From Opitutaceae bacterium (GTDB lineage: Bacteria; Verrucomicrobiota; Verrucomicrobiia; Opitutales; Opitutaceae): a stretch of 64,000 bases of DNA. The DNA lies in contig JAGOJU010000014.1 of the NCBI GenBank assembly GCA_017994935.1, forward strand, positions 1 through 64,000, in the 5' to 3' direction. The position numbers and the translations under genes were made by a program. Shown here piece after piece: positions 42,912 to 50,127 of this stretch. A model generated the notes under the pieces. The model worked only from the letters and a program-made list of their open reading frames with translations. It ran no database searches and was not told where the DNA came from. The first letter of the stretch is position 1. Every line of letters starts with the position of its first letter.

Positions 42912-44916
42912 ATCCACCCTGCCCACCCTCGCGGACGCCCCGTCCGTCGCCCCTGCACTGCCCGTGCGCAACCCCACGCCCTCGTCGTGGGCCTCCGACT
43001 TGTCGCGCCCCACACCGCGCAGCCCATTGAAATGCGCGCAGTTTGTCATCGACGCGCAGGACCGTATCCAAGTCCGGAAAGTTTCCGAGGAGGACTCCCA
43101 TTTTGCGCGTGCCTGCGAAGGAGCCTCCCTCCGCCAGCTGCTTGCCGAACTCTCCCCGGCGTGGGACCGTGCCCTGCCAGCGTCGCTCTTCGAGTCCGAA
43201 CATTCACTCTTCCTTCCCGAGCTGACAGCCGGAATGCCAGGCGTGGGGCTGGGACTGCACCGTCTCCGTTTTGGCGATGCCATGACAGTGACGCTTGCAC
43301 CCGAACTCGCACCGCCCGCGGAACTGAAGAAGCTCGGCCTGGCCGATCTGTCGTCCGACCCAGCATCCTTTGCGCGACTCTTCCTCCGCCTGCGCACGAT
43401 CGAGGCACGGCTCGACCAGACGCTCACACTCCTGCCGGGAGTGGTCTTTCATCAACGCTCGGACTTCTCATTCGCAAACGTGGGGCCCGGCTTCGAAGCG
43501 CTCCTTGGAATTTCACCCCAGCCCCTCACGAAGAACGGTCAGCCGTTTCTGCGTCTCATCCACGAAGCCGACGAACGCGCCTTCCACGCCGAACTCGAGC
43601 GAAACCGGATGAACGACCGTCCGTTTTCCCAGGTCTACCGGATATTGAATCCGCAGTCCGGGGCCTTTCTCTACCTTCTCGACATCCGCACGGTGGTGCG
43701 CACCACCGGCGGACTCGTTCTCGGCTATGAAGGCATCTGGCTCGACATCACGCGCCAGAAGATCGCCGAGCACCGCCTCAGCAGCCGGGCCTGGCGGGAA
43801 TCCCTGTCGACCCTCACATCCGGGCTCCTCCAGGACTTCAGCAATGTGATGACGGGCATCTATTCGCTCAGCGAACTCTACCACAATACGCTCCCCAACC
43901 GGCATCCGCTGCGGGACGGCCTTGGTCTCATCAAGGAAAATGCCGGCCAGGCGCAGCGACTTCTTCGAAAAATCCTCGACCTGAATCGCGAGGCCTCCGG
44001 GGAAAAGACGTACGTCAATCTTGGGCGCATCGTGCGCGAACAGCTCGACCTGCTGAAGATCATCCTGCCCCGCGGCACCCAGCTTGCGGGTCCGGCCGAG
44101 GAGGGGGAGTGGCCCGTTTTCATCGACGAGACAGCTTTCCGGCAGACGCTGGTCAATCTCGCGATGAATGCCCGCGATGCGCTGCGCGGCCCGGGAGAGA
44201 TCAAGCTGTCGCTCAACCCCGTCGTCACCGGGCAGATTCCCGCACCGGGCTCGAGACCCCCGCTGCCGCCGCAGCGCGCGACCTCCGTGGAGCTCATCTT
44301 TTCAGACAATGGCACAGGCATCATGCCGGTCCATGTCGACCGCATCTTCGACCCATTCTTCACCACCAAGGACGCCTCGCGCGGCGCGGGACTCGGACTC
44401 TATCACGCACGACTTTTCGCGGAGTCCTGCGGCGGGGCCATCGCGGCGCGAAGCACGCCCGGACGCGGCACCGAAATCGTGCTCGTTCTCCCGCTCGTCG
44501 ATCTTGACCACGCCCAGCCGCCTCTTCCCGGCGAGGCCCCCATACCGCGCGCCATGCGCGGGTTGTACCTTGAAAGGGACATGACGGACGAGGGTCCAAT
44601 CGTGGAATCCCTGCGCGCGAGAGAGTGGTCCATCCGCACGATTGCCACGCTCGAACATGCGCGACGATACCTGCGTGAGGAGGGCTCACGCCTCGATTTT
44701 GTTTTTGTGCGTCAGGATGAACCGGACACCTCGCTACGCGTATTCCTGGCGGAACTTCGTCGCGATCATCCCGGTCTCCGTCTGGCATTGAATCTCGTGA
44801 ACTCCTCGGACGATCAATCGGGGGCACTGCGCGCGCAGGTTGACCTCTTCCTCCCGACCGGCATCAATGAGTCCGATGCAGTCGACGCCGTCGCGAAGCT
44901 GCTTCGCCTTCCATGA
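42898..44916 (+). CDS. PAS-containing pseudo-histidine kinase with degenerate receiver-like C-terminus
   Basis: A 672-residue cytosolic protein. N-terminal region (1-180) is of unknown type; a PAS domain follows (about 180-290). At the H-box the sequence reads 'SGLLQDFSNVMTG', with Gln312 in place of the phospho-accepting His. The ATPase domain is well preserved: 'NLAMNARDAL', 'DNGTGI', 'FFTTKDASRGAGLGLYHARLF'. The C-terminal 120 residues resemble a receiver fold but lack the phospho-acceptor (beta-3 reads 'DFVFVRQDEPD') and the conserved Lys ('LPTG'). So it probably cannot autophosphorylate on His but may bind ATP. It overlaps cheB and is coupled to the following HD-GYP gene by 4 bp. Confidence 0.85.
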   Translation: MPPVESTLPTLADAPSVAPALPVRNPTPSSWASDLSRPTPRSPLKCAQFVIDAQDRIQVRKVSEEDSHFARACEGASLRQLLAELSPAWDRALPASLFESEHSLFLPELTAGMPGVGLGLHRLRFGDAMTVTLAPELAPPAELKKLGLADLSSDPASFARLFLRLRTIEARLDQTLTLLPGVVFHQRSDFSFANVGPGFEALLGISPQPLTKNGQPFLRLIHEADERAFHAELERNRMNDRPFSQVYRILNPQSGAFLYLLDIRTVVRTTGGLVLGYEGIWLDITRQKIAEHRLSSRAWRESLSTLTSGLLQDFSNVMTGIYSLSELYHNTLPNRHPLRDGLGLIKENAGQAQRLLRKILDLNREASGEKTYVNLGRIVREQLDLLKIILPRGTQLAGPAEEGEWPVFIDETAFRQTLVNLAMNARDALRGPGEIKLSLNPVVTGQIPAPGSRPPLPPQRATSVELIFSDNGTGIMPVHVDRIFDPFFTTKDASRGAGLGLYHARLFAESCGGAIAARSTPGRGTEIVLVLPLVDLDHAQPPLPGEAPIPRAMRGLYLERDMTDEGPIVESLRAREWSIRTIATLEHARRYLREEGSRLDFVFVRQDEPDTSLRVFLAELRRDHPGLRLALNLVNSSDDQSGALRAQVDLFLPTGINESDAVDAVAKLLRLP

Positions 44917-46187
44917 CGCCAGGATCCACGCCTCCCGCCAGCAACTCCCTCCTCATCGTCGACGATGAGCCGGTCGTGCTCGCCGCGCTCAGGGACACCC
45001 TTGAGCGCGAAAGGTACCATGTTGTCGCGTGCGACAACCCCCTCAAGGCGCTGGAGGTGCTTCGCACGCGACAATTCGCCGTCATCATTTCCGACCAGCG
45101 CATGCCCGAGATGATGGGACTGGATTTCCTGATCGAGTCGAAGAAGTTCAACCCGCTCGCCTCGCGCATCCTCATCACGGCGGTCCTGCTCCTGCCGACG
45201 ATCATCGATGCGATCAACAAGGGCGAAATCTTCCGCTTTGTTGCGAAACCCTGGCTGCGCGAGGAGCTCTCCGCCACGGTGAAGAACGCCATCTCGCGCT
45301 ACCAGCTTGTCACCGAGAATGAACGCCTGAACACGGAAACCCGCCGCCTCAACGAACAGCTCATCATCGCGAACGCAGCGCTTTCAAACCAGGTAAGCAA
45401 CCTCGAGGAGCAGAAGGCGGCACTCGCCGTGGCCAACCGCGGGCTCTCCACGAGCTACGACCGGTCACTCGAACTCTGCAGCCGCATCCTCAGCACCTAC
45501 GATCCGTACCTCGCAGGACGGACCAAGGCCATGGTGGAGATCGCACAGCGGATGGCGGACACCGAACACTTCAGCGAGAAGGAGAAACATGTGCTGAAGG
45601 CAAGTGCCTGGCTGTGCGACCTCGGGCTGATCGGCATCCCACGGGACATGCTCCGTCTTTTCCGCTCGCAACCGGAAAAACTGTCCGACTCCGACAAGCT
45701 CACCATCAACAGCCATCCGGTTTACAGCCAGACGCTGGCATCCTACGTCGACAGCCAGCCCGAAGTCGGTGAGACGATTCGCGCCCACCATGAGCGTTTC
45801 GACGGCAGTGGATATCCCGACCGCCTTTCCCGGGAATCCATCCCGTGGACGGCGCGCTGCCTTGCGGTCGCCGTCTGGTTCGTGGAAAGCGGGCTCCCGA
45901 AGGACCAGGCGATCGAAGCCGTGCTTGCGCAATCGGGTACCGCCCTGGATCCGGAGGCCGTCCGGCTCTTTCTCAAGGTCAGCCATCTGCTGCAACTGCC
46001 GCGCAAGGTCAGCGAAATCATGCTCGATGAGCTGCAACCGGGCATGGTTCTCGCCAACGGTCTCTACAGCCCGCACGGCTTGTTGCTCGTGGGGGAAGGG
46101 CAGACGCTCAACGCAGGCACCATTTCAAAGATCCGGAATCACAACTTGATGACACCGATCAGCCAGCGGCTCCTGGTCTATAGCTGA
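44913..46187 (+). CDS. Response regulator with degenerate HD-GYP output domain
   Basis: A 424-residue protein. The receiver (10-125) is intact: 'VDDEP', phospho-acceptor D61 in 'VIISDQRMPEMMG', 'LITAV' and Lys112. A helical linker (130-180) leads to an HD-GYP domain. HD-GYP proteins hydrolyse c-di-GMP. Here the metal-binding His-Asp dyad is replaced by C235-D236 ('WLCDLGLIGIP' against the usual HDIGKIGIP), and the first conserved metal-site His ('GRTKAM' where 'GHS-R' is usual) is also lost. 'HHERFDGSGYP' and the later 'SHPVYSQTL' are kept. It is probably not a phosphodiesterase; it may bind c-di-GMP or a partner. Chemotaxis-operon location. Confidence 0.85.
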   Translation: MTPGSTPPASNSLLIVDDEPVVLAALRDTLERERYHVVACDNPLKALEVLRTRQFAVIISDQRMPEMMGLDFLIESKKFNPLASRILITAVLLLPTIIDAINKGEIFRFVAKPWLREELSATVKNAISRYQLVTENERLNTETRRLNEQLIIANAALSNQVSNLEEQKAALAVANRGLSTSYDRSLELCSRILSTYDPYLAGRTKAMVEIAQRMADTEHFSEKEKHVLKASAWLCDLGLIGIPRDMLRLFRSQPEKLSDSDKLTINSHPVYSQTLASYVDSQPEVGETIRAHHERFDGSGYPDRLSRESIPWTARCLAVAVWFVESGLPKDQAIEAVLAQSGTALDPEAVRLFLKVSHLLQLPRKVSEIMLDELQPGMVLANGLYSPHGLLLVGEGQTLNAGTISKIRNHNLMTPISQRLLVYS

Positions 46188-46403
46188 TCCGCAACGAATG
46201 GCACGCTGGCAGGGGGCGCAAATGTCGCGCATTATCCCTGGCAAACACCTGTCCCGCAAGGGGTGTATTCGTTGTGAACCCCTCAAGTTTGCCTCCAGGG
46301 GACCGAAGTTATCGAGATGGACGATTCCGTCCCAATTTTTCCCACAGCCCCTGCTTTTGCCTCAGAGCGAACGGTTCCGAGGTAGAGGGAGGGGAGAACG
46401 TCC
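46188..46403 (+). promoter_or_regulatory. Leader region of cheD with a folded-RNA candidate
   Basis: The 216-bp gap before cheD. It contains a nested stem (see the next entry) and ends with a strong Shine-Dalgarno run GGGAGGGGAG about 10 nt before the cheD ATG. No clear promoter was found. Confidence 0.5.
46236..46300 (+). ncRNA. Candidate structured leader RNA upstream of cheD
   Basis: The outer stem pairs CCCTGGCAAAC (46236-46246) with GTTTG-CCT-CCAGGG (46287-46300, CCT bulged). Inside is a hairpin with ACAC and GTGT ends and a CCC-GCAA-GGG tip, a GNRA tetraloop. A competing stem GGGGT/ACCCC (46260-46264 with 46278-46282) would break the inner hairpin, as in a switch. The GGCAAAC opening and GNRA loop recall c-di-GMP-I riboswitches, but the other conserved blocks are missing, so that identity is not claimed. 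Confidence 0.4.
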
Positions 46404-46925
46404 ATGTCCGGAGCCCCCGTCATCCCTGCACTCTTTGCACAGCGCGTCGTCATCGGCGTGGGCGATCTCGCCGTTTCGAACAATCCGCAAGTCACGCTGA
46501 GCACCTACGCACTGGGATCCTGCGTCGGTGTCATCGGCTATGATCCGGTGGTGAAGGCCGGCGGCATCCTGCACCTCATGCTGCCCGACTCTCTCATCTC
46601 GCCTGACAAGGCGGCGAAACAGCCGGCGATGTTCGCCGACACCGGACTGCCCATATTTTTCCGTTCGCTTTCAGGCATGAAGGTGGAGCGCAGCCGGATG
46701 AGGGTCTTCCTTGCCGGTGGCGCAAGCGTGCTCAACGGAACCGATCCCTTCAAGATCGGCGAACGCAATGCCGCCTCAGTAAGGAAGATTCTCAATGTCT
46801 ACCAGATCTCGATCTGCGGCGAGGACCTCGGGGGAAATGTCAATCGCACCGTCCATCTGGAACTCGCAACCGGCTCACTCATTTTGAAGACGCCTGACAG
46901 GACCGATCAATACTCCCTTGGGTGA
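46404..46925 (+). CDS. cheD: Chemoreceptor glutamine deamidase CheD
   Basis: A 173-residue protein. The Cys-His pair is visible: 'YALGSCVGVIGYD' (C40) and 'GGILHLMLPDS' (H57). CheD deamidates Gln on chemoreceptors and can be controlled by CheC or CheX. Neither is in this window. Start ATG has a strong ribosome-binding site. It sits between two broken signalling proteins and may be separately controlled by the leader. Confidence 0.93.
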   Translation: MSGAPVIPALFAQRVVIGVGDLAVSNNPQVTLSTYALGSCVGVIGYDPVVKAGGILHLMLPDSLISPDKAAKQPAMFADTGLPIFFRSLSGMKVERSRMRVFLAGGASVLNGTDPFKIGERNAASVRKILNVYQISICGEDLGGNVNRTVHLELATGSLILKTPDRTDQYSLG

Positions 46926-46934
46926 GCTTCAGCC

Positions 46935-48989
46935 ATGGCCAACGACACTTATCTCCTCGTCTTTCTGGCAGCCGTTGCACTGGCGGCGGGTGCAGGTTTC
47001 TGGATCCGTGCAGCGCTTGCGCGGCATTCGGCCGCGGCGCGCAAATCGGCACTGCATTCCAGCCAGCTCCAGTTTCAAAACTATCTCGAAGACCTTCCGG
47101 GCGAATGCTGGGCGATTGACGAATCAGGCCGCTTCTGCCTCTTCAACCGGCTCGCAAGAATCCGGCGCGGCGACGGTTGTCTCGGCAGGACACCCGCCGA
47201 ATGCGAACACCTGCGCACTCCGGAAACACAGCCGATCTGGGAAACCGGGATTCACCGGGCCTTCGCTGGCGAGCGGGTCACCTATCGGTATGCCACACGG
47301 GAAACCGACGTCACGAGACATCACGAGGCGGTGATCACGCCCATTCGCTCCGGCGACAAGGTCATCGGCGTCATCGGTCACCACACGGATATCACCGCCC
47401 AGATTGCGGCCGAAACCGCGCAGAGCGCCGCGGAGAAGAGCATCGCCCAACTGACGTCGCAGTCGCCGGCAGCCTTCATCGACTGGGACGTGGATTTCCG
47501 GATCCGCTCATGGAATCCCGCAGCCGAGGCGATCTTTGGTTTTCCCACTTCGGAAGCGGTCGGGAAGAACGGCATCGATCTGCTGTTCCCCGTCAATGAG
47601 CGCACCGCAGTCGAGGCCGCATGGCGCAAGGTTCAACTCGATCGTACCGCCCACCCGCTGCATCACGCCCATCACCGGCCCGACGGAAGCCGCAGGATGT
47701 GCGAATGGAACCACACCGCCTCGGTCGATTCAAGAGGAGCACTCACCGGCATGACCTCCTTCGTCGAGGATGTCACCGTGCGCTGGGATCTGGAGGCCCA
47801 GCTGCGGCACATGCAGCGGCTCGATTCGATGGGTCAGCTCGCGTGCGGTCTCGCCCAGGAGTTGAATCATCTTTTCACGCCGGCCATCATTCATCTCGAT
47901 CTTCTCGAAAATGCCCAGCGTGAGTTCCCCGGTCTCAGGGATCAGGTCAAGCCCGTGAGGGAAGCGGTTACCCAGGCCATCGGCCTCGGGCAGCGCATAC
48001 TCGCGCTGGGACGGAACAGCGACACCGAACCCACGGTCTGGCAGCCGCTGAATCCGCACGTGCGGGATACGGTGGAGCTTCTTCGTCGCACCCTGGATTC
48101 CCGCCTTCGCGTCATCGTACTGCTTTCCCCCGATCTTCCGCCACTGCCGCTGCAACCGGCGTTGATCACCCAGATCGTGATCAACCTGCTCGGCAACGCC
48201 CGCGATGCGCTGCTCGAAAGACTCGAACACGCGCCGGGCGACTGGAAGCCCATCATTCGTGTGAGCACCTCGACCCTCATGGCGACCGATCGGGGCGGCA
48301 TCGGCGGCCAAACCCAGGGCCTGCCCCGCCTTTGCCAGTGTATCGAAATAAGCGATACAGGCTCGGGCATGTCCGAGGCGGTGCAGCAGCGGATCTTCGA
48401 ACCGTTTTTCAGCACCAAGGCTCCCGGCCGCGGCACCGGGCTTGGACTCCCGATCACCCGGAAGGGAGTGCAGGCGCTGGGAGGCTGGATCGAGTTCGAG
48501 AGCACCCCGGGTGAAGGCACCACCTTCCGCGTATACCTGCCGAGTCCCAAACCCGTGGTCGCCCCATCGTTGTTGAGCGCCCCCGCCCCCGCGATGGAGG
48601 CAGCAGGGCCGGGCCGGCACATCTTGCTCGCGGAGGACGACGACATGGTGGCAAGCGCATTGACCATCGGACTGCAGCGCTCGGGGCATCGTGTGACCGC
48701 GGCCACCGATGGCGCCGCCGCTCTCGCTTTGATCCGCCTCGAACCCACCGCATACGATCTGGTCGTCACCGACCTGAACATGCCCAATCTCGGAGGCCGC
48801 GACCTGCTCGCGGCCCTCTCGCGCGACGGCATCGCCGTGCCGGTCGTGGTCCTGAGCGGCTACATCACCTCCGCCATCCTGGAAGAACTTCGAAGCCTCG
48901 GCGCAGCCGAGGTTCTGCGTAAACCCATACGTGTCGGCGAATTGCTAACCGCCATACGGCGCAATAGCACGCATCTGGCTGCCTCCTGA
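46935..48989 (+). CDS. Membrane-anchored PAS hybrid pseudo-histidine kinase with intact receiver
   Basis: A 684-residue protein. Membrane helix at about 5-28 ('LLVFLAAVALAAGAGFWI'), two PAS-like domains (about 45-155 and 175-285), then a HisKA-like segment whose H-box reads 'LACGLAQELNHLFTP', with Gln308 where the phospho-accepting His is normally found. The ATPase domain has 'LLGNARDALLE', 'ISDTGSGMSE' and 'GRGTGLGLPITRKG'. The C-terminal receiver (about 555-675) is intact, with 'LAEDDD', phospho-acceptor in 'LVVTDLNMPNLGG' and Lys in 'LRKPIR'. It is the second kinase in this operon with the same His-to-Gln change. It starts 9 bp after cheD. Confidence 0.88.
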   Translation: MANDTYLLVFLAAVALAAGAGFWIRAALARHSAAARKSALHSSQLQFQNYLEDLPGECWAIDESGRFCLFNRLARIRRGDGCLGRTPAECEHLRTPETQPIWETGIHRAFAGERVTYRYATRETDVTRHHEAVITPIRSGDKVIGVIGHHTDITAQIAAETAQSAAEKSIAQLTSQSPAAFIDWDVDFRIRSWNPAAEAIFGFPTSEAVGKNGIDLLFPVNERTAVEAAWRKVQLDRTAHPLHHAHHRPDGSRRMCEWNHTASVDSRGALTGMTSFVEDVTVRWDLEAQLRHMQRLDSMGQLACGLAQELNHLFTPAIIHLDLLENAQREFPGLRDQVKPVREAVTQAIGLGQRILALGRNSDTEPTVWQPLNPHVRDTVELLRRTLDSRLRVIVLLSPDLPPLPLQPALITQIVINLLGNARDALLERLEHAPGDWKPIIRVSTSTLMATDRGGIGGQTQGLPRLCQCIEISDTGSGMSEAVQQRIFEPFFSTKAPGRGTGLGLPITRKGVQALGGWIEFESTPGEGTTFRVYLPSPKPVVAPSLLSAPAPAMEAAGPGRHILLAEDDDMVASALTIGLQRSGHRVTAATDGAAALALIRLEPTAYDLVVTDLNMPNLGGRDLLAALSRDGIAVPVVVLSGYITSAILEELRSLGAAEVLRKPIRVGELLTAIRRNSTHLAAS

Positions 48990-49024
48990 GGGGCCAGCTT
49001 CCAATCTTAAGGTTCCAACTCCCG

Positions 49025-49049
49025 ATGTTAGTGGTCGGACCACAAACAT
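49025..49049 (+). terminator. Stem-loop after the che operon
   Basis: ATGTT-A-GTGGT-CGG-ACCAC-A-AACAT: two 5-bp stems separated by an A-A mismatch. No T-run follows, so it may terminate or stabilise the che transcript 3' end only weakly. Confidence 0.35.
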
Positions 49050-49078
49050 TAGGGGCTGACACCATCGATATCATCCGC

Positions 49079-49112
49079 AAAAAACCGGCCGGATGAAGAC
49101 ACCCGGCCGGTT
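49079..49112 (-). terminator. Rho-independent terminator of the HDOD gene
   Basis: On the minus strand, AACCGGCCGG and CCGGCCGGTT pair around a 10-nt loop, followed by six T residues (plus-strand A-run 49079-49084). It lies 130 bp downstream of the HDOD stop codon on the minus strand. The remaining bases of the 251-bp gap hold only the stem-loop above. Confidence 0.8.
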
Positions 49113-49240
49113 AGCCACACAAACACACACTATGAAACAACCTCAGGGGTTTGTCCGGGTCCTGAACCGGAGTCCCGTGGGTCACTCCATTGATCGGCCA
49201 AAACCGCGCGCACTTGAGCCGGGCCCGGCCTCTCCACGGG

Positions 49241-50116
49241 TCAGAACTTGAGCATGCCGTGGAGCAGATTCTCCCGGAGGAGCCGGCTCGAACGTGCAAG
49301 CACTTCGGGCAGGGCAGTCTCCAGCACGGCCGCGCTGTAGCCCCATTCGATCAGCAGCCCGGAATGAAGCTCAAAGAGGAACCCATCCTCCGCGACCCCG
49401 GCGCCCAGCGACGCAGCGAGGTACTTGGCCGCATGGACATTCACGAGCAATGGCATCATTTCGGCCGGTGCCGAAGGTGACGGGGGATTGTAGGCCGCGA
49501 CCGCGACCAGTCGCTCCGGAAAATTCCATTTCCTGAGTAGGCTCGATCCCACCTCGGCGTGGTTGAAGCCCAGAACCGCCCTTTCAGACGCCAGCCAGAC
49601 ACAGCGGTTCGCCTGCTGATGCGCACGGATCCGCCCGAAGTATTCGCCGCACGAATACGCCACGGCGAGTTTGCCCACCTCGTGAACAAGGCCGGCGGTG
49701 TAGGCAGTGCGCGGATCCACACCATCGACCCTTTCCGCAAGACACTCTGCAGCGACCGCCGTCACAAGCGCCAGGCGACAGAAGTCCCCCGCCTCCCAAC
49801 GATAGCCGCCAGTATCCAGTGTCATCCATCGGCCAGCGAGCGAAAGCGCCGCCAGCCTGAAAATCTCCTTCAATCCCAGGCGCTGGAGCGCCTCTTCCAG
49901 GCTGTCCACCCGGTTGCCGCCGGCCGCAAAGTAGGCTGAGTTCGCCAGCCGCAGCGTCGAACTGGCCAGCACGGGATCCAGCCGGATGACCTTCTCCAGT
50001 TCCTCGATGGAGACATCCTCCTTTTCAATCACCTCGATGATACGGGGAAGCAGCACCGGTGAGCACGGCAGCCTGAGCGCCTTCTGGCAGACTTCATCAA
50101 TGGTGATCATGGGCAT
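49241..50116 (-). CDS. HDOD-domain signalling protein
   Basis: A 291-residue protein. The HDOD pattern is clear: 'LRLPCSPVLLPRIIEVIE', 'VIRLDPVLASSTLRLANSAYF', 'SLEEALQRLGLKEIFRLAALS' and 'AYTAGLVHEVGKLAVAYS', where the HD site is HE. HDOD proteins regulate c-di-GMP and signalling genes, chiefly as binding modules. It starts 11 bp after cheA on the same strand and is probably co-transcribed. ATG 50116 is used; an ATG two codons in is possible. Confidence 0.88.
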   Translation of the reverse strand: MPMITIDEVCQKALRLPCSPVLLPRIIEVIEKEDVSIEELEKVIRLDPVLASSTLRLANSAYFAAGGNRVDSLEEALQRLGLKEIFRLAALSLAGRWMTLDTGGYRWEAGDFCRLALVTAVAAECLAERVDGVDPRTAYTAGLVHEVGKLAVAYSCGEYFGRIRAHQQANRCVWLASERAVLGFNHAEVGSSLLRKWNFPERLVAVAAYNPPSPSAPAEMMPLLVNVHAAKYLAASLGAGVAEDGFLFELHSGLLIEWGYSAAVLETALPEVLARSSRLLRENLLHGMLKF

Positions 50117-50127
50117 GTGGGAACGGT

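Noticed and set aside
46236..46320. c-di-GMP-I riboswitch identity for the cheD leader
   Set aside because: Only the GGCAAAC block and a GNRA loop fit. The GACGCAAAGCC block and second stem of that class are absent, so only a structured-RNA candidate is reported.
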